A DNA stretch of 64,000 nucleotides. Origin: Truepera radiovictrix DSM 17093. GTDB taxonomy: Bacteria > Deinococcota > Deinococci > Deinococcales > Trueperaceae. The DNA is taken from the NCBI RefSeq assembly GCF_000092425.1, contig NC_014221.1, positions 935,001 through 999,000 of the forward strand. The letters run 5' to 3'. Shown one piece after another: positions 23,438-32,931 of the stretch. Under the pieces are notes generated by a model. That model was not told the origin of the DNA. It ran no database searches and worked only from the letters and a program-made list of their open reading frames with translations. Position 1 is the stretch's first letter. Every line of letters begins with the position of its first letter. Made by a program: the position numbers and the translations under genes.

Positions 23438-24556
23438 TTGGTCAACGCCACCTTAAACCCCCTTCGCGTCGGTATCATCGGCGCGGGTAACGTCAGCAAC
23501 CAGTACCTCAGAGCGGCGCGCTTTTTCCGCGCCTTTACCGTGGTGGCCATTGCCGACCTCGACGCGGCGCGGGCCCGCGCGCAGGCCGAGACCTACGGCG
23601 TGCCACGGGCCTGCACCGTCGGTGAGCTGCTCGCCGACCCCGAGATCGAGCTCATTATCAACCTCACCATCCCGAGCGCCCACGCCGCGGTGAGCACCCA
23701 GATCATCGAGGCGGGCAAATCGGTCTACAGCGAAAAACCCCTCGCGACGGCGCGCGACGACGCGCGGGCGCTGCTCGCGCTCGCTGCGGAGAAGGGGGTG
23801 CGGGTCGGCTGCGCCCCCGACACCTTTTTAGGGGGCGGTCTGCAGACCTGCTGCAAGCTCATCGACGACGGTTGGATCGGTCGGCCGATTGCGGTGACCG
23901 CCTTTATGCTCAGCCGCGGGATGGAGATGTGGCACCCCGACCCGGCCTTTTTCTACCAGCCGGGCGCGGGGCCGCTCTTCGACCTGGGGCCTTACTACCT
24001 CACGGCGCTCGTCAACCTCATGGGGCCTATGGCCAAGGTCGCCGGGTCGGCGGTGGCGAGCTTTCCGGAGCGCGTCGTCACCAGCCAGCCGAACTTCGGC
24101 GCGCGCATCCCCGTGGGCACCCCGACGCACGTCACGGCCCTTTTGACCTTCGCCTCCGGGGCGGTCGGCACCCTCCTCACGTCGTTTGACGTGTGGGCCT
24201 CGGAGCTGCCGCGCATCGAGGTCTACGGTACCGAGGGGACCCTATCGGTGCCCGACCCCAACACCTTCGGCGGCCCCGTGCGGCTCAAGCGGGGGGGCGC
24301 GGAGGTCTGGAGCGAGCTGCCCCTCACGCACGGCTACACCGACAACAGCCGCGGTCTGGGCGTCGCCGACATGGCGCACGCGCTCCGCTCCGGCCGCGAC
24401 CACCGGGCGAGCGGCGAGCTGGCCTTTCACGTGCTCGACGCGATGCAGGCGGTTTTGGAGGCCGCCGAAGCCGAGCGCACCCTCGAGCTCACGAGCTGCG
24501 CCGAACGCCCCGCGCCCTTGCCGCTAGGTTTACTCGAAGGGATTCTCGATGACTGA
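23438..24556 (+). CDS. Gfo/Idh/MocA family oxidoreductase
   Basis: The 372-residue protein has an N-terminal Rossmann domain (RVGIIGAGNVSNQYL, AIADLDAARARAQ) and the family motif SEKPLAT at about residue 100, whose Lys takes part in catalysis. The C-terminal alpha/beta domain carries GPLFDLGPYYLTALVNLMG. These NAD(P)-dependent enzymes oxidise or reduce sugars or inositol-like compounds. TTG 23438 was chosen because GGAGG lies 5 nt upstream; a TTG at 23426 would include that site. It overlaps the downstream isomerase gene by 8 nt, so the pair act in one pathway. Confidence 0.88.
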   Translation: MVNATLNPLRVGIIGAGNVSNQYLRAARFFRAFTVVAIADLDAARARAQAETYGVPRACTVGELLADPEIELIINLTIPSAHAAVSTQIIEAGKSVYSEKPLATARDDARALLALAAEKGVRVGCAPDTFLGGGLQTCCKLIDDGWIGRPIAVTAFMLSRGMEMWHPDPAFFYQPGAGPLFDLGPYYLTALVNLMGPMAKVAGSAVASFPERVVTSQPNFGARIPVGTPTHVTALLTFASGAVGTLLTSFDVWASELPRIEVYGTEGTLSVPDPNTFGGPVRLKRGGAEVWSELPLTHGYTDNSRGLGVADMAHALRSGRDHRASGELAFHVLDAMQAVLEAAEAERTLELTSCAERPAPLPLGLLEGILDD

Positions 24557-25325
24557 CGCTAAGCCCTACCGCGCCCGACTCGCCGTGCAGCTCTACACCC
24601 TCAGAAACCTCGAGCTGCCCCTTGAGGAGGTGCTCAAAGAGGTCGCGGCCGCCGGGTACGCGGGCGTCGAGACCGTCGGGACGCAGGGCGCCGACGCCGA
24701 GACGCTGCGGCGCGCGCTCGAGGCGAGCGGCTTGGTGGTCGCCTCGAGCCACGTCGCGTTGGCTGAGCTCGAGCGCGACCTTAAGGGCGTGCTGGCCTTT
24801 CAAAAAGCGGTGGGCAACGACACCGTCGTCGTGCCCTACGTGGGTCCCGGCGAGCGCGCCGAGGACGCTGGGGCGTGGCGCGCTTTCGGCGCGCGCCTCG
24901 GCGCGTTGGGGGAGCGTTGCCGGGACAAAGGGGTAACGCTCCTTTACCACAACCACGACTTCGAGATGGCTCTCTTGGACGGTAAGACGGCCCTAGAGCA
25001 CCTGCTGGACGGCGCTCCTGAGGGCACCTTGGGCATCGAGCTCGACCTCGCTTGGGTGGTGCGCGGCGGCCGCGACCCGCTGCAGCTGCTTGAGACCTTC
25101 TCGGGCAAGCTCACCCGCGTGCACGTCAAGGACGTCGCGCCGGCGGGCGAGAACGAGGACGAAGACGGTTGGGCCGACGTGGGGTACGGCACGCTCGACT
25201 GGCAGAGCCTGCTGAGCGCCGCCGAAGCGGCTGGAGCGGCGTGGTTCGTGGTCGAGCACGACGCCCCCAAAGACCCCCTGGGGAGCATCCGGCGCTCGGC
25301 GGCGTACCTCAAGGGCCGGTGGTGA
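24549..25325 (+). CDS. Sugar phosphate isomerase/epimerase (xylose-isomerase-like TIM barrel)
   Basis: The 258-residue TIM-barrel protein has the AP-endonuclease-2 fold features YAGVETVG, LLYHNHDFEM (metal His), GIELDLAWVVRGG (Glu and Asp ligands) and VHVKDVAP, ending in WFVVEHDAP. Such enzymes interconvert ketoses or inositol derivatives. The 8-nt overlap with the preceding Gfo/Idh/MocA gene implies coupled expression and joint catabolism of a sugar or inositol. The real substrate is not evident. Confidence 0.88.
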   Translation: MTDAKPYRARLAVQLYTLRNLELPLEEVLKEVAAAGYAGVETVGTQGADAETLRRALEASGLVVASSHVALAELERDLKGVLAFQKAVGNDTVVVPYVGPGERAEDAGAWRAFGARLGALGERCRDKGVTLLYHNHDFEMALLDGKTALEHLLDGAPEGTLGIELDLAWVVRGGRDPLQLLETFSGKLTRVHVKDVAPAGENEDEDGWADVGYGTLDWQSLLSAAEAAGAAWFVVEHDAPKDPLGSIRRSAAYLKGRW

Positions 25326-25367
25326 GCCGTGCGTGATGAGCGATGAGGCGTGAGGGTGGCAAGGCAC

Positions 25368-26435
25368 ATGGTGGACAACATGGTGGACAGTATGGACAGT
25401 AGCGTGGCGCTCGACATGGAGCTTTTAAAGCAGCTCTCCGAGGTCGGCGGCGTGCCGGGGCGTGAGGAGCGGGTGCGCGCGCTTTTGCGGGGGGCCCTGG
25501 AGGGGCACGTAGACAGCCTCGAGGAGGACGCCTTGGGCAACCTCGTGGCGGTCAAAACGTCCAAAAAGAAAAAGGCCAAGCGGGTGATGCTGAGTGCGCA
25601 CATGGACGAGATCGGCTTCTACGTGCGCTTTGTGGACGACGCGGGTTTTTTGCGCGTGCACAACGTCGGCGGTTTCGACACCCGCAACCTCTTCGCGCGG
25701 GCTGTGACGGTCCACGCGAAGGAGGGCGACCTCATCGGGGTGCTCAACCCGGCGGTGAAACCGGTGCACCTCTCCACCCCCGAGGAGCGCAAAAAGGTGC
25801 CGGAGCTCGCCGAGTTCGCCGTGGACCTAGGCCTCAGCGCGGAGGAGGTGCGCGCGCGTGTGCGCCTGGGCGATCCCGTGACGCTGCGGCAACCGTTCGT
25901 TGACCTCGGCGCGGTCGTCACCGGCAAGGCGCTCGACGACCGCGTCAACTGCTTTATCCTGGCGCAGCTGCTACGGCAGCTCGACAAACCCAGCCATCAC
26001 GTTTGCGCCGTCTTTAGCGTGCAGGAGGAGGTGGGGTTGCGCGGCGCCACGACGAGCGCCTACGCGCTCGAGCCCGACATCGGGATCGCGCTCGACACCA
26101 CGCTCGCCGTGGACACCCCCGGCGCGCCCCCCGAGGGGCGGGTGACGCAGCTGGGCGGCGGCGTGGCGCTCAAGGTCATGGACTCAGCCAGCATCAGCAC
26201 CCGCTGGCTGTTAGACGCCTTCGCGGCGCTCGCGGAGGAGCGCGGCGTGCCCTATCAGCTCGAGGTCCTGCCCCTAGGCGGCACCGACGCGGGGGCGATC
26301 CAGCGCTCGCGCAAAGGCGTCGCCACGCTCACCCTGTCGATCCCCTCGCGCTACGTCCACACCGTGACGGAGATGGTCGCCAAGCGCGACGTCGAGGCGT
26401 CGCTCGCGCTGCTTAAGGCGTACCTGCAGGGGTAG
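25368..26435 (+). CDS. M42 family metallopeptidase
   Basis: The protein (355 residues from this start) has M42 aminopeptidase landmarks: SAHMDEIGFYVRFVDD (zinc His and Asp), LDDRVNCFILAQLL, FSVQEEVGLRGA (catalytic Glu pair), LDTTLAVDTPG and GGTDAGAIQ...SRYVHT. Family members are large dodecameric cytosolic aminopeptidases acting on peptides. The N-terminus is uncertain: GTG 25350, ATG 25368, ATG 25392 and others are in frame, and homology begins only around MELLKQLSEVGG. A short repetitive stretch (ATGGTGGACA twice) lies under these candidate starts. Confidence 0.88.
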   Translation: MVDNMVDSMDSSVALDMELLKQLSEVGGVPGREERVRALLRGALEGHVDSLEEDALGNLVAVKTSKKKKAKRVMLSAHMDEIGFYVRFVDDAGFLRVHNVGGFDTRNLFARAVTVHAKEGDLIGVLNPAVKPVHLSTPEERKKVPELAEFAVDLGLSAEEVRARVRLGDPVTLRQPFVDLGAVVTGKALDDRVNCFILAQLLRQLDKPSHHVCAVFSVQEEVGLRGATTSAYALEPDIGIALDTTLAVDTPGAPPEGRVTQLGGGVALKVMDSASISTRWLLDAFAALAEERGVPYQLEVLPLGGTDAGAIQRSRKGVATLTLSIPSRYVHTVTEMVAKRDVEASLALLKAYLQG

Positions 26436-26461
26436 CGCGCGGCGAGACGGGCCCCGAGCGG

Positions 26462-27451
26462 CTATCTAAAGCGCCCCATCCAGGTGGTCGCCTGCGGTCC
26501 GCCGCGCATCCCCGTGGTGACGTAGAGGTGGCCGCCGATAGCACCCGCGACCGGCGACGAGCGCCCTTCGGGGAGCGGAGTGAGGTGGCTCCAACGGTCG
26601 CGCGCGGGGTCGTAAGCGACGACGCTCGCGACCCGCCTGCGCCCCTGCGTGGTGCCCCCCACGACGATAAGGCGCCCTTTATGCGCGAAGCTCGAGGCGC
26701 CGATGTGCCCGACTGGATACGGCAGATCGGCGACGCGGCGCCAGCGGTCACGCGCGGGGTCGTACGCGTGGACGAGGCGCAGGTTGCGGTTCACCTCATC
26801 GCCGAGGCGCTGCCCACCGACGGCGTAGAGCTTGCCCCCCAGCGCCACCCCGGCGAGGTGGTTGCGCGCCCGCGGCAGGGGCGCGGCGCGGCGCCAGGTT
26901 GTGCTCCCCCCCTTGACGTCGAGCGTCCAGTGATCGGGGCTGTCGTAGCGGTAGCGGTGTCCCTCGCGCACGGCCCCCCCGAAAAAGTGGAGGGTGCCGC
27001 CGAGGGCGACGAGCGCCCCCCCGCCGCGCGCTTGGGGCAACGGGGGCCCCCGGCGCCAGCGGTCGCGTTTGGTGTCGTAGATCCACACGCGGTTGCTAGG
27101 TGGGCCCGGGTGATCGCCGAGAAAGCCCCCCGCCAGATAGATGTCGTCGCCGTAGGCGGCTTGTCCGGCGTGCGTCACCGCCTCCGGCAGCGGTCTGAGG
27201 GCGCGCCACCGTTTGGTGGGGGCGTGAAAGGCGTAGCTCTTGGTGGTCGCTTGGATCCGGGAGTTGTAAAACCCCCCGAAGACGTAGAGCGTGTCGCCCA
27301 CCGCGAGCCCCTGCGATTCGTACAGGGCGGTCGGCGAGGCGGCGCGCCGCGCCCAACTGAGCCCCTCGGCGAGCGGCTCGAGCGTTAGCGGCTCCGAGCA
27401 GGCGCTAAGGAGCGCTAAGACGACGAGCGGGGCAAACAACCGGACAGTCAT
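26462..27451 (-). CDS. Kelch-repeat lipoprotein
   Basis: The 329-residue protein starts with a lipoprotein signal (MTVRLFAPLVVLALLSAC). Six Kelch-like repeats follow, each with a GG pair and a spaced Tyr/Trp, for example GDTLYVFGGFYNSRIQ, DDIYLAGGFLGD, GGTLHFFGGAVREGHR, GGKLYAVGGQRLGDE, KGRLIVVGGTTQG and GGHLYVTTGMRGG. This predicts a six-bladed beta-propeller tethered to the membrane surface. Such propellers bind proteins or sugars or act as lyases or epimerases; no catalytic residue can be named. AAAGGA precedes the ATG. Confidence 0.88.
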   Translation of the reverse strand: MTVRLFAPLVVLALLSACSEPLTLEPLAEGLSWARRAASPTALYESQGLAVGDTLYVFGGFYNSRIQATTKSYAFHAPTKRWRALRPLPEAVTHAGQAAYGDDIYLAGGFLGDHPGPPSNRVWIYDTKRDRWRRGPPLPQARGGGALVALGGTLHFFGGAVREGHRYRYDSPDHWTLDVKGGSTTWRRAAPLPRARNHLAGVALGGKLYAVGGQRLGDEVNRNLRLVHAYDPARDRWRRVADLPYPVGHIGASSFAHKGRLIVVGGTTQGRRRVASVVAYDPARDRWSHLTPLPEGRSSPVAGAIGGHLYVTTGMRGGPQATTWMGRFR

Positions 27452-28147
27452 CGCACGTCCTTTCTCGAGCCGCGCACCTCGGCGCCTAGCGAGGCCGCCG
27501 AGCGTGCACCGTCGGGGGCCTTGACTTGGCTAGCGGGCGCTCGCCTTCGGTCATCCGGCTAACGGCTCACGTCAGCCCCAACCTAAAGGAAGTGCGGAGC
27601 GCGCACCCGTAAAAAGTTCACGCGAGCAAGGTCACGCGCAGACGCCGCGCGTCGCCCCTCGGCGCTGGGTTCGCTCGGCGGTAACAGGCCTCTGCCACCG
27701 AAAGAGGCCGACGTTACAGCGACGTGCAGCGAAGCCGTCTCAAACACCCTTGGCGAGCCGGGGGCGTAAAAGACGACGCGACCCATCCAGAAGGCCGTTT
27801 TCGAGGGGGGCAACGCTGATGGCGAATCCGGCGGCTGTCTAAGAGCGGTGGCGTGTGCGCGCCGGCCAGCTTTCGCCGTGACCTCCTCTGCCATCTTCTG
27901 CCACGTGCAAACCAGTACCTGCGATTGCGGCGCTGCGGGAGCGCCTCTAGGGGCGCGTCGCGGGCGTGTCGTGTAACCGAGCGCCGCGCACCCTTGAAGG
28001 CCCAGATATCTTGCTAAGATGCTCTTTACGACGCCCGTGCATAACGGGTTGGAGGCGACAGGGGGTGCTCGGCGCCGTTTGGGGTGGCGCGGGGCCCGCT
28101 TCGGGGGAAAGGTCCGCAAACGGAAAGGATGGCAGCGTACAACGTCC
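27452..28147. other. Long leader region upstream of sucA
   Basis: About 700 nt with no convincing gene. Open frames on both strands cross it but have the composition of shadow frames. TAAGAT at 28015-28020 with TTGAAG at 27994-27999 (15-nt spacing) is a weak promoter candidate, and TACAAC (28138-28143) stands 4 nt before the sucA ATG. The length of the gap is unusual for this window and may hold regulatory sites for the TCA-cycle genes. Confidence 0.4.
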
Positions 28148-30985
28148 ATGAGTACAGTTGAACGTGCAGTTGACGAAAAACCGGGCGAAAGCCAAAGTGA
28201 GGTTGCGCATTTGCTGCTCAACCCGTCGAGCCTCGCGTTTGTCGAGGCGCTCTACGAGAGCTTTTTGGAGGACCCCAGCTCAGTAAGCGACGCGTGGCGG
28301 CGCTACTTTGAACACAACGGCCGCAACGGCCTCGGTGGGGCGTACCGCAGACCCACCTTCGCGCCGCGGAGCCTTTTTAACCCCGCGCCGAGCGTCGCCG
28401 CCGCGCCCGCGCGGGGTGAGGCGAGCGACGCGGCGTTGCAGCAGCGTGTCGGACGGCTTGTGCGCAACTACCGCGTGCGCGGCCACATCATGGCGCAGCT
28501 CGACCCCTTGGGGATGCCCAAGGCCGAAAGGCCGCCCGAACTCGACCCGGCCTACTACGGGTTAGAGGGGGACCTAGAGCGCAAGGTCGCCCCCGACACC
28601 ATCCCCGGCACCGGCGAGCTGAGCGTGCGCGAGGTGATCGAGCGGTTGCAAAACACCTACTGCCGCTCGATCGGCGCGCAGTTTATGCACATCGACGACC
28701 TCGCGGTGCGCAAGTGGTTGCAGCGCCGGATGGAGACGACCGAAAACCGTTTGGAGCTCTCCCGTGAGGAGCAGATCCGCATCCTTACCAAGCTCACCGA
28801 CGCGGTCATCTTCGAGGAATTCATCCAGAAAAAGTACGTGGGCGTCAAGAGCTTTTCGCTCGAGGGGGGCGAGAGCCTGATTCCGCTGCTCGACCTCGCG
28901 ATCGAAAAGGCGGGCGCTCAGGGGATCAAAGAGATCGTCTTCGGGATGGCGCACCGCGGCCGCCTCAACGTCTTGGCCAACATCATGGGCAAGAGCCCCA
29001 AGCAGATCTTTCGCGAGTTCGACGACCGCGACGCCGAGAGCTACCGTGGCCGCGGCGACGTGAAGTATCACCTGGGGTACTCGAGCGATTGGGAAACGGC
29101 CGAGAAGGGGAGCGTGCACCTCTCGCTCTGCTTTAACCCCTCGCACCTGGAGTTCGTCAACCCGGTCGCCATGGGTCGCTTGCGCGCCAAACAAGACCGC
29201 GTCGGCGACCGCGCGCGCGAGCAGGGGCTCACCATCTTGATCCACGGCGACGCCGCCTTTATCGGCGAGGGGGTGGTGCAAGAGAGCCTCAACTTGAGCG
29301 AGCTCCCCGGCTACCGCGTCGGCGGCACCCTGCACGTGATCGTCAACAACCAGATCGGTTTTACCACCGGTCCCAGCGACGCGCGCAGCAGCGTCTACGC
29401 TTCGGACGTCGCCAAGATGCTGCAGGTGCCTATCTTTCACGTCAACGGCGAGGACCCCGAGGCGGTCGCGCAGGTCGTCAACTTGGCGCTCGACTTCCGC
29501 CGCGAGTTCAAGCGGGACGTGGTCATCGACCTCTACTGCTACCGCAAGTACGGCCACAACGAGGGCGACGAACCCGCCTTTACCCAGCCGCTGCTCTACA
29601 GCGCCATCCGCAAACGCAAAGGGGTGCGCGAGGGGTACATGGAGCGCCTCCTAAAGCTCGGCAAGATCACCCAAGAGGACGCCGACAAGATCGCCGACGC
29701 GCGGCGCGACCTCCTCGAGCGGGAGCTCTCGGCCGCCCGCGCCGAGGACTTTAAACCCTCGTACCAAGCCTTCGAGGGGCTCTGGGCGAACTACCGGGGG
29801 GGGTGCGACGCCGAGGTGCCCGAGGTCGACACGGGGTTCCCCGAAGCGCGCCTCGGCGAGCTCTTGCGGGCGCAAAACAGGTTTCCCGAAGGCTTTACGC
29901 CCCACCCCAAGCTCAAACGGATGCTGGACGGACGCCTGCAGATGGCCTCCGGCGAGCGCCCCCTCGACTGGGCGGCCGGCGAGCTGCTCGCCTACGCCAG
30001 CCTCGTGACGAGCGGCACGCCCGTACGCCTGACGGGCCAGGACTCGCTGCGCGGCACCTTTAGCCACCGCCACGCGGCGCTCTTTGACGTCAAGACGGGG
30101 CAGCCCTACCTGCCGCTGCAGCACCTCGCGCCCGACCAAGCGCCTTTAGAGATCTACAACTCGCCCCTCTCGGAGGCGGGCGTGTTGGGTTTCGAGTACG
30201 GCTACTCGCTCGACTACCCCGACGGCCTCGTGATCTGGGAGGCGCAGTTCGGCGACTTCGCGAACGCCGCTCAGGTGATCATCGACCAGTTCATCGCCTC
30301 CGGCGAGGAGAAGTGGCGCCGCCTGTCGGGGCTCGTGATGCTCTTGCCGCACGGTTTCGAGGGTCAGGGGCCGGAGCACTCCTCGGCGCGTCTGGAGCGC
30401 TTTTTGCAGCTCTGCGCCTCGGACAACATGCAGGTCGTCTACCCGACGACGCCCGCGCAGATCTTTCACCTGCTGCGGCGCCAGGTCCTGCGCCCGTGGC
30501 GCAAACCGCTGGTGGTGATGTCGCCCAAGAGCCTCCTGCGTCACCCCAAAGCGGTGTCACCCCTTAGCGACCTCGCCGAAGGCGCTTTTCAGCGCGTTAT
30601 CGGCGACCCCGAGGTGGACCCCGCCGAGGTGAGGCGCGTTTTGCTCTGCTCGGGCAAGGTGTTTTACGACTTAGCGGCGCAGCGCGAAGCGGCGGGGCGT
30701 CAAGACGTCGCGATCATCCGGCTCGAGCAGCTCTACCCGCTCTCCGAGGAGGTGCTCGAGCGGGCGCTCGCCCCCTTCGACAGAGCGGCGAGCGTGCGGT
30801 GGGTGCAAGAGGAGCCCGCCAACATGGGCGCTTGGAGCTACCTGCGCGTCAGGTTTGGCGACACGCTCTTGGGGCGCCCGTTCTCCGGTCTCTCTCGGCC
30901 CGCCGCCGCGAGCCCCGCGACGGGTTCGGGGGGCGCGCACAAGCTCGAGCAGCAGGAACTTCTAAACGCCGCGTTCGCCGACTAG
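28148..30985 (+). CDS. sucA: 2-oxoglutarate dehydrogenase E1 component
   Basis: The 945-residue thiamine-diphosphate enzyme decarboxylates 2-oxoglutarate in the TCA cycle and passes the succinyl group to the E2 lipoyl arm. The N-terminal helix [20 protein letters not shown] is the E2-binding segment of the family. [37 protein letters not shown] and [13 protein letters not shown] are active-site and cofactor motifs; the C-terminal part has [23 protein letters not shown] 28148 was chosen because homology starts there; the frame remains open upstream across a likely promoter. sucB follows after 125 nt. Confidence 0.95.
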   Translation: MSTVERAVDEKPGESQSEVAHLLLNPSSLAFVEALYESFLEDPSSVSDAWRRYFEHNGRNGLGGAYRRPTFAPRSLFNPAPSVAAAPARGEASDAALQQRVGRLVRNYRVRGHIMAQLDPLGMPKAERPPELDPAYYGLEGDLERKVAPDTIPGTGELSVREVIERLQNTYCRSIGAQFMHIDDLAVRKWLQRRMETTENRLELSREEQIRILTKLTDAVIFEEFIQKKYVGVKSFSLEGGESLIPLLDLAIEKAGAQGIKEIVFGMAHRGRLNVLANIMGKSPKQIFREFDDRDAESYRGRGDVKYHLGYSSDWETAEKGSVHLSLCFNPSHLEFVNPVAMGRLRAKQDRVGDRAREQGLTILIHGDAAFIGEGVVQESLNLSELPGYRVGGTLHVIVNNQIGFTTGPSDARSSVYASDVAKMLQVPIFHVNGEDPEAVAQVVNLALDFRREFKRDVVIDLYCYRKYGHNEGDEPAFTQPLLYSAIRKRKGVREGYMERLLKLGKITQEDADKIADARRDLLERELSAARAEDFKPSYQAFEGLWANYRGGCDAEVPEVDTGFPEARLGELLRAQNRFPEGFTPHPKLKRMLDGRLQMASGERPLDWAAGELLAYASLVTSGTPVRLTGQDSLRGTFSHRHAALFDVKTGQPYLPLQHLAPDQAPLEIYNSPLSEAGVLGFEYGYSLDYPDGLVIWEAQFGDFANAAQVIIDQFIASGEEKWRRLSGLVMLLPHGFEGQGPEHSSARLERFLQLCASDNMQVVYPTTPAQIFHLLRRQVLRPWRKPLVVMSPKSLLRHPKAVSPLSDLAEGAFQRVIGDPEVDPAEVRRVLLCSGKVFYDLAAQREAAGRQDVAIIRLEQLYPLSEEVLERALAPFDRAASVRWVQEEPANMGAWSYLRVRFGDTLLGRPFSGLSRPAAASPATGSGGAHKLEQQELLNAAFAD

Positions 30986-31110
30986 CACGCCCGCTTACCC
31001 TTAGGCCGCCCTACCAGCTGCCCTGTCACGAGTGCCCCTCCGTAACGGCTGACGGGGGCGGTGGCGGCGGCTGACTGGTTTAAGCTACGACATGTGTTCA
31101 AAGGAGAGAG

Positions 31111-32469
31111 ATGGCGATTGAACTGAAAGTCCCCGAGGTCGGCGAATCGATCACCGAGGTCTTTATCGGTACCTGGCTTAAAGAGGAGGGGGAGACGGTA
31201 GAGAAGGACGAGGCGTTGGTCGAGGTCGAGACCGACAAAGCGACCCTCGAGGTCCCCGCGCCGAGCGCCGGCACCTTGAGCAAGGTCCTTAAAAAGCAGG
31301 GCGAGAGCGCGACGGTCGGTGAGGTGATCGCGCATATCAGCGCCGCTGGGGAGGCTGAGGCGCCCGCCCCGACCCCCGCCGAGGCCGAGGCGGCGCCGGA
31401 CGACGAGGCCGCCCCCGCCGCCGACGCCGCCCCGAGGGCGACGGACGCCAAAGAGGCCCCCGAGATGGCCTTCGATCCCAAACCGAGCGAGGCGATCGAC
31501 GCGCAGGCGGGCGCGCAAGCCGCAGGTGACCGCGCGGCCGAGCCGCTGGGCGGCCACGTGATGCCCGCCGCGCAGCGCCTTCTCGACGAGCACGGCGTCA
31601 AGGCCCGCGACGTGCGCGCCACGGGTCCCGGCGGGCGGCTCCTCAAAGAGGACGTGCAGCGCTACCTCGAGGCGCGCCAAGCTGCGCCGCTCACCCAAGC
31701 GCCGACCAAAGAGGCGCCCGCCAGGGAGGCGCCGCCCAAGCGCGAGGCGCCCGCGCCGGAGGGCGACCGCCAAGAGGAAGCCGTACCGATGAGCCCCCTT
31801 CGCCGCCGCATCGCCGAGCGCCTCGTCGAGGCGCAGCGGACGGCGGCGCTCCTAACCACCTTTAACGAGGTCGACATGAGCGCGGTGATGGCTCTGCGCA
31901 GCGAGTTCAAGGAGGCGTTTCAGGAGCGCTACGAGGGGACGCGCCTAGGCTTTATGTCGTTTTTCGTCAAGGCGACCATCGACGCGCTTAAGCTTATCCC
32001 CGAGCTCAACGCCGAAATCCGCGGGACCGACATCGTCTACAAGAACTACTTCGATATCGGCGTGGCGGTGAGCTCCAAAAAGGGCCTTATCGTCCCCGTG
32101 ATTCGCAACGCCGAGCGCCTCAGCTTCGCCGAGATCGAGCGCACCATCGCCGACTTCGCCAAGCGTTCGCAGAGCAACAAGATCGCCCCCGAGGAGCTGC
32201 AGGGCGGCACCTTTACGATTACCAACGGCGGGGTGTTCGGCTCCTTGATGTCGACCCCCATCGTCAACCCGCCGCAGTCGGGGGTGTTGGGAATGCACGG
32301 CATCTTCGAGCGGCCCATAGCCCTCAAAGGCGAGGTGGTGATCCGCCCGATGATGTACATCGCGCTGACCTACGACCACCGCATCGTCGACGGGCGCGAA
32401 GCGGTGACCTTCCTTAAACGCATCAAAGAGGCCATCGAGAACCCCGCGCGGATGCTTCTAGAGGTCTAG
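31111..32469 (+). CDS. sucB: Dihydrolipoyl succinyltransferase E2 of 2-oxoglutarate dehydrogenase
   Basis: The 452-residue protein has a lipoyl domain (1-76) with the modified Lys43 in [15 protein letters not shown], an Ala/Pro/Glu-rich flexible linker, a peripheral subunit-binding domain ([20 protein letters not shown]), a second linker, and a C-terminal catalytic domain with [15 protein letters not shown] near the end (catalytic His). It carries succinyl from E1 to CoA and binds E3. AAAGGAGAG precedes the ATG. Linkers are somewhat longer than in E. coli SucB. Confidence 0.95.
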   Translation: MAIELKVPEVGESITEVFIGTWLKEEGETVEKDEALVEVETDKATLEVPAPSAGTLSKVLKKQGESATVGEVIAHISAAGEAEAPAPTPAEAEAAPDDEAAPAADAAPRATDAKEAPEMAFDPKPSEAIDAQAGAQAAGDRAAEPLGGHVMPAAQRLLDEHGVKARDVRATGPGGRLLKEDVQRYLEARQAAPLTQAPTKEAPAREAPPKREAPAPEGDRQEEAVPMSPLRRRIAERLVEAQRTAALLTTFNEVDMSAVMALRSEFKEAFQERYEGTRLGFMSFFVKATIDALKLIPELNAEIRGTDIVYKNYFDIGVAVSSKKGLIVPVIRNAERLSFAEIERTIADFAKRSQSNKIAPEELQGGTFTITNGGVFGSLMSTPIVNPPQSGVLGMHGIFERPIALKGEVVIRPMMYIALTYDHRIVDGREAVTFLKRIKEAIENPARMLLEV

Positions 32470-32481
32470 ACTGCTAGACCA

Positions 32482-32532
32482 CGGCCCGAAACGGGCCGCT
32501 CGAGCGGCGCTCATCTGCAAAGATGGGCGCCG
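32482..32532 (+). terminator. Tandem hairpins after sucB
   Basis: A 7-bp stem CGGCCCG/CGGGCCG with an AAA loop (32482-32498) is followed by a 12-bp stem CGGCGCTCATCT/AGATGGGCGCCG with a GCAA tetraloop (32505-32532). There is no real T tract, so they may stabilise the mRNA end rather than terminate. Confidence 0.5.
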
Positions 32533-32699
32533 TTGTCGTGGGTTAAGGGCGCCGAGTGTAGGCGTGCTAGGGGCGACGAGCGATGTCGGGGTGACGTCGC
32601 CCGTAAAGAGGCTTAAGGGTGCCGCCGTCACCCGTTTCAAGGCGTGCACGGGCTTTTGGGCATGAGGCCGCCGCGACACACGTTCTCAAGGTGGACGCT

Positions 32700-32729
32700 C
32701 CTATGGTGTTGGCGCCTATAGTGTTGGCG
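32700..32729. repeat. 15-bp tandem repeat
   Basis: CCTATGGTGTTGGCG (32700-32714) is followed directly by CCTATAGTGTTGGCG (32715-32729), one base different. It sits beside the inverted-repeat element at 32734. Confidence 0.7.
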
Positions 32730-32733
32730 TCCG

Positions 32734-32844
32734 AGCGCCACCAGGGATAGCGAGACCCTAGAACCTGTCGACGCGTACCGCCCCGATCCGCCGACGCCGC
32801 TAACGTCGCCTGTTAGGCGCTTGGCGACGGGTCCTGGTGGCGCT
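32734..32844. repeat. Inverted-repeat-bounded element upstream of lpd
   Basis: AGCGCCACCAGG (32734-32745) and CCTGGTGGCGCT (32833-32844) are perfect 12-bp inverted arms, enclosing 87 nt that contains nested pairs (CGTCGCC/GGCGACG, CTAAC/GTTAG). It could be a structured RNA, a miniature repeat element or chance pairing in GC-rich DNA. No target-site duplication is evident. Confidence 0.4.
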
Positions 32845-32931
32845 GAGAGCGTCTGTACACCGCGCGGCGTGGCGCGCCGGCGCCGCGCGTAGCCGCCGCG
32901 GGCAGGTAAGATGACCCGAGTGGAGGTACGT

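Noticed and set aside
27583-28221. Minus-strand frame of 212 codons over the sucA leader
   Set aside because: It runs antisense into the sucA start, is rich in Arg, Pro and Ser, and has no ribosome-binding site or recognisable domain. I treat it as a shadow frame in GC-rich DNA.
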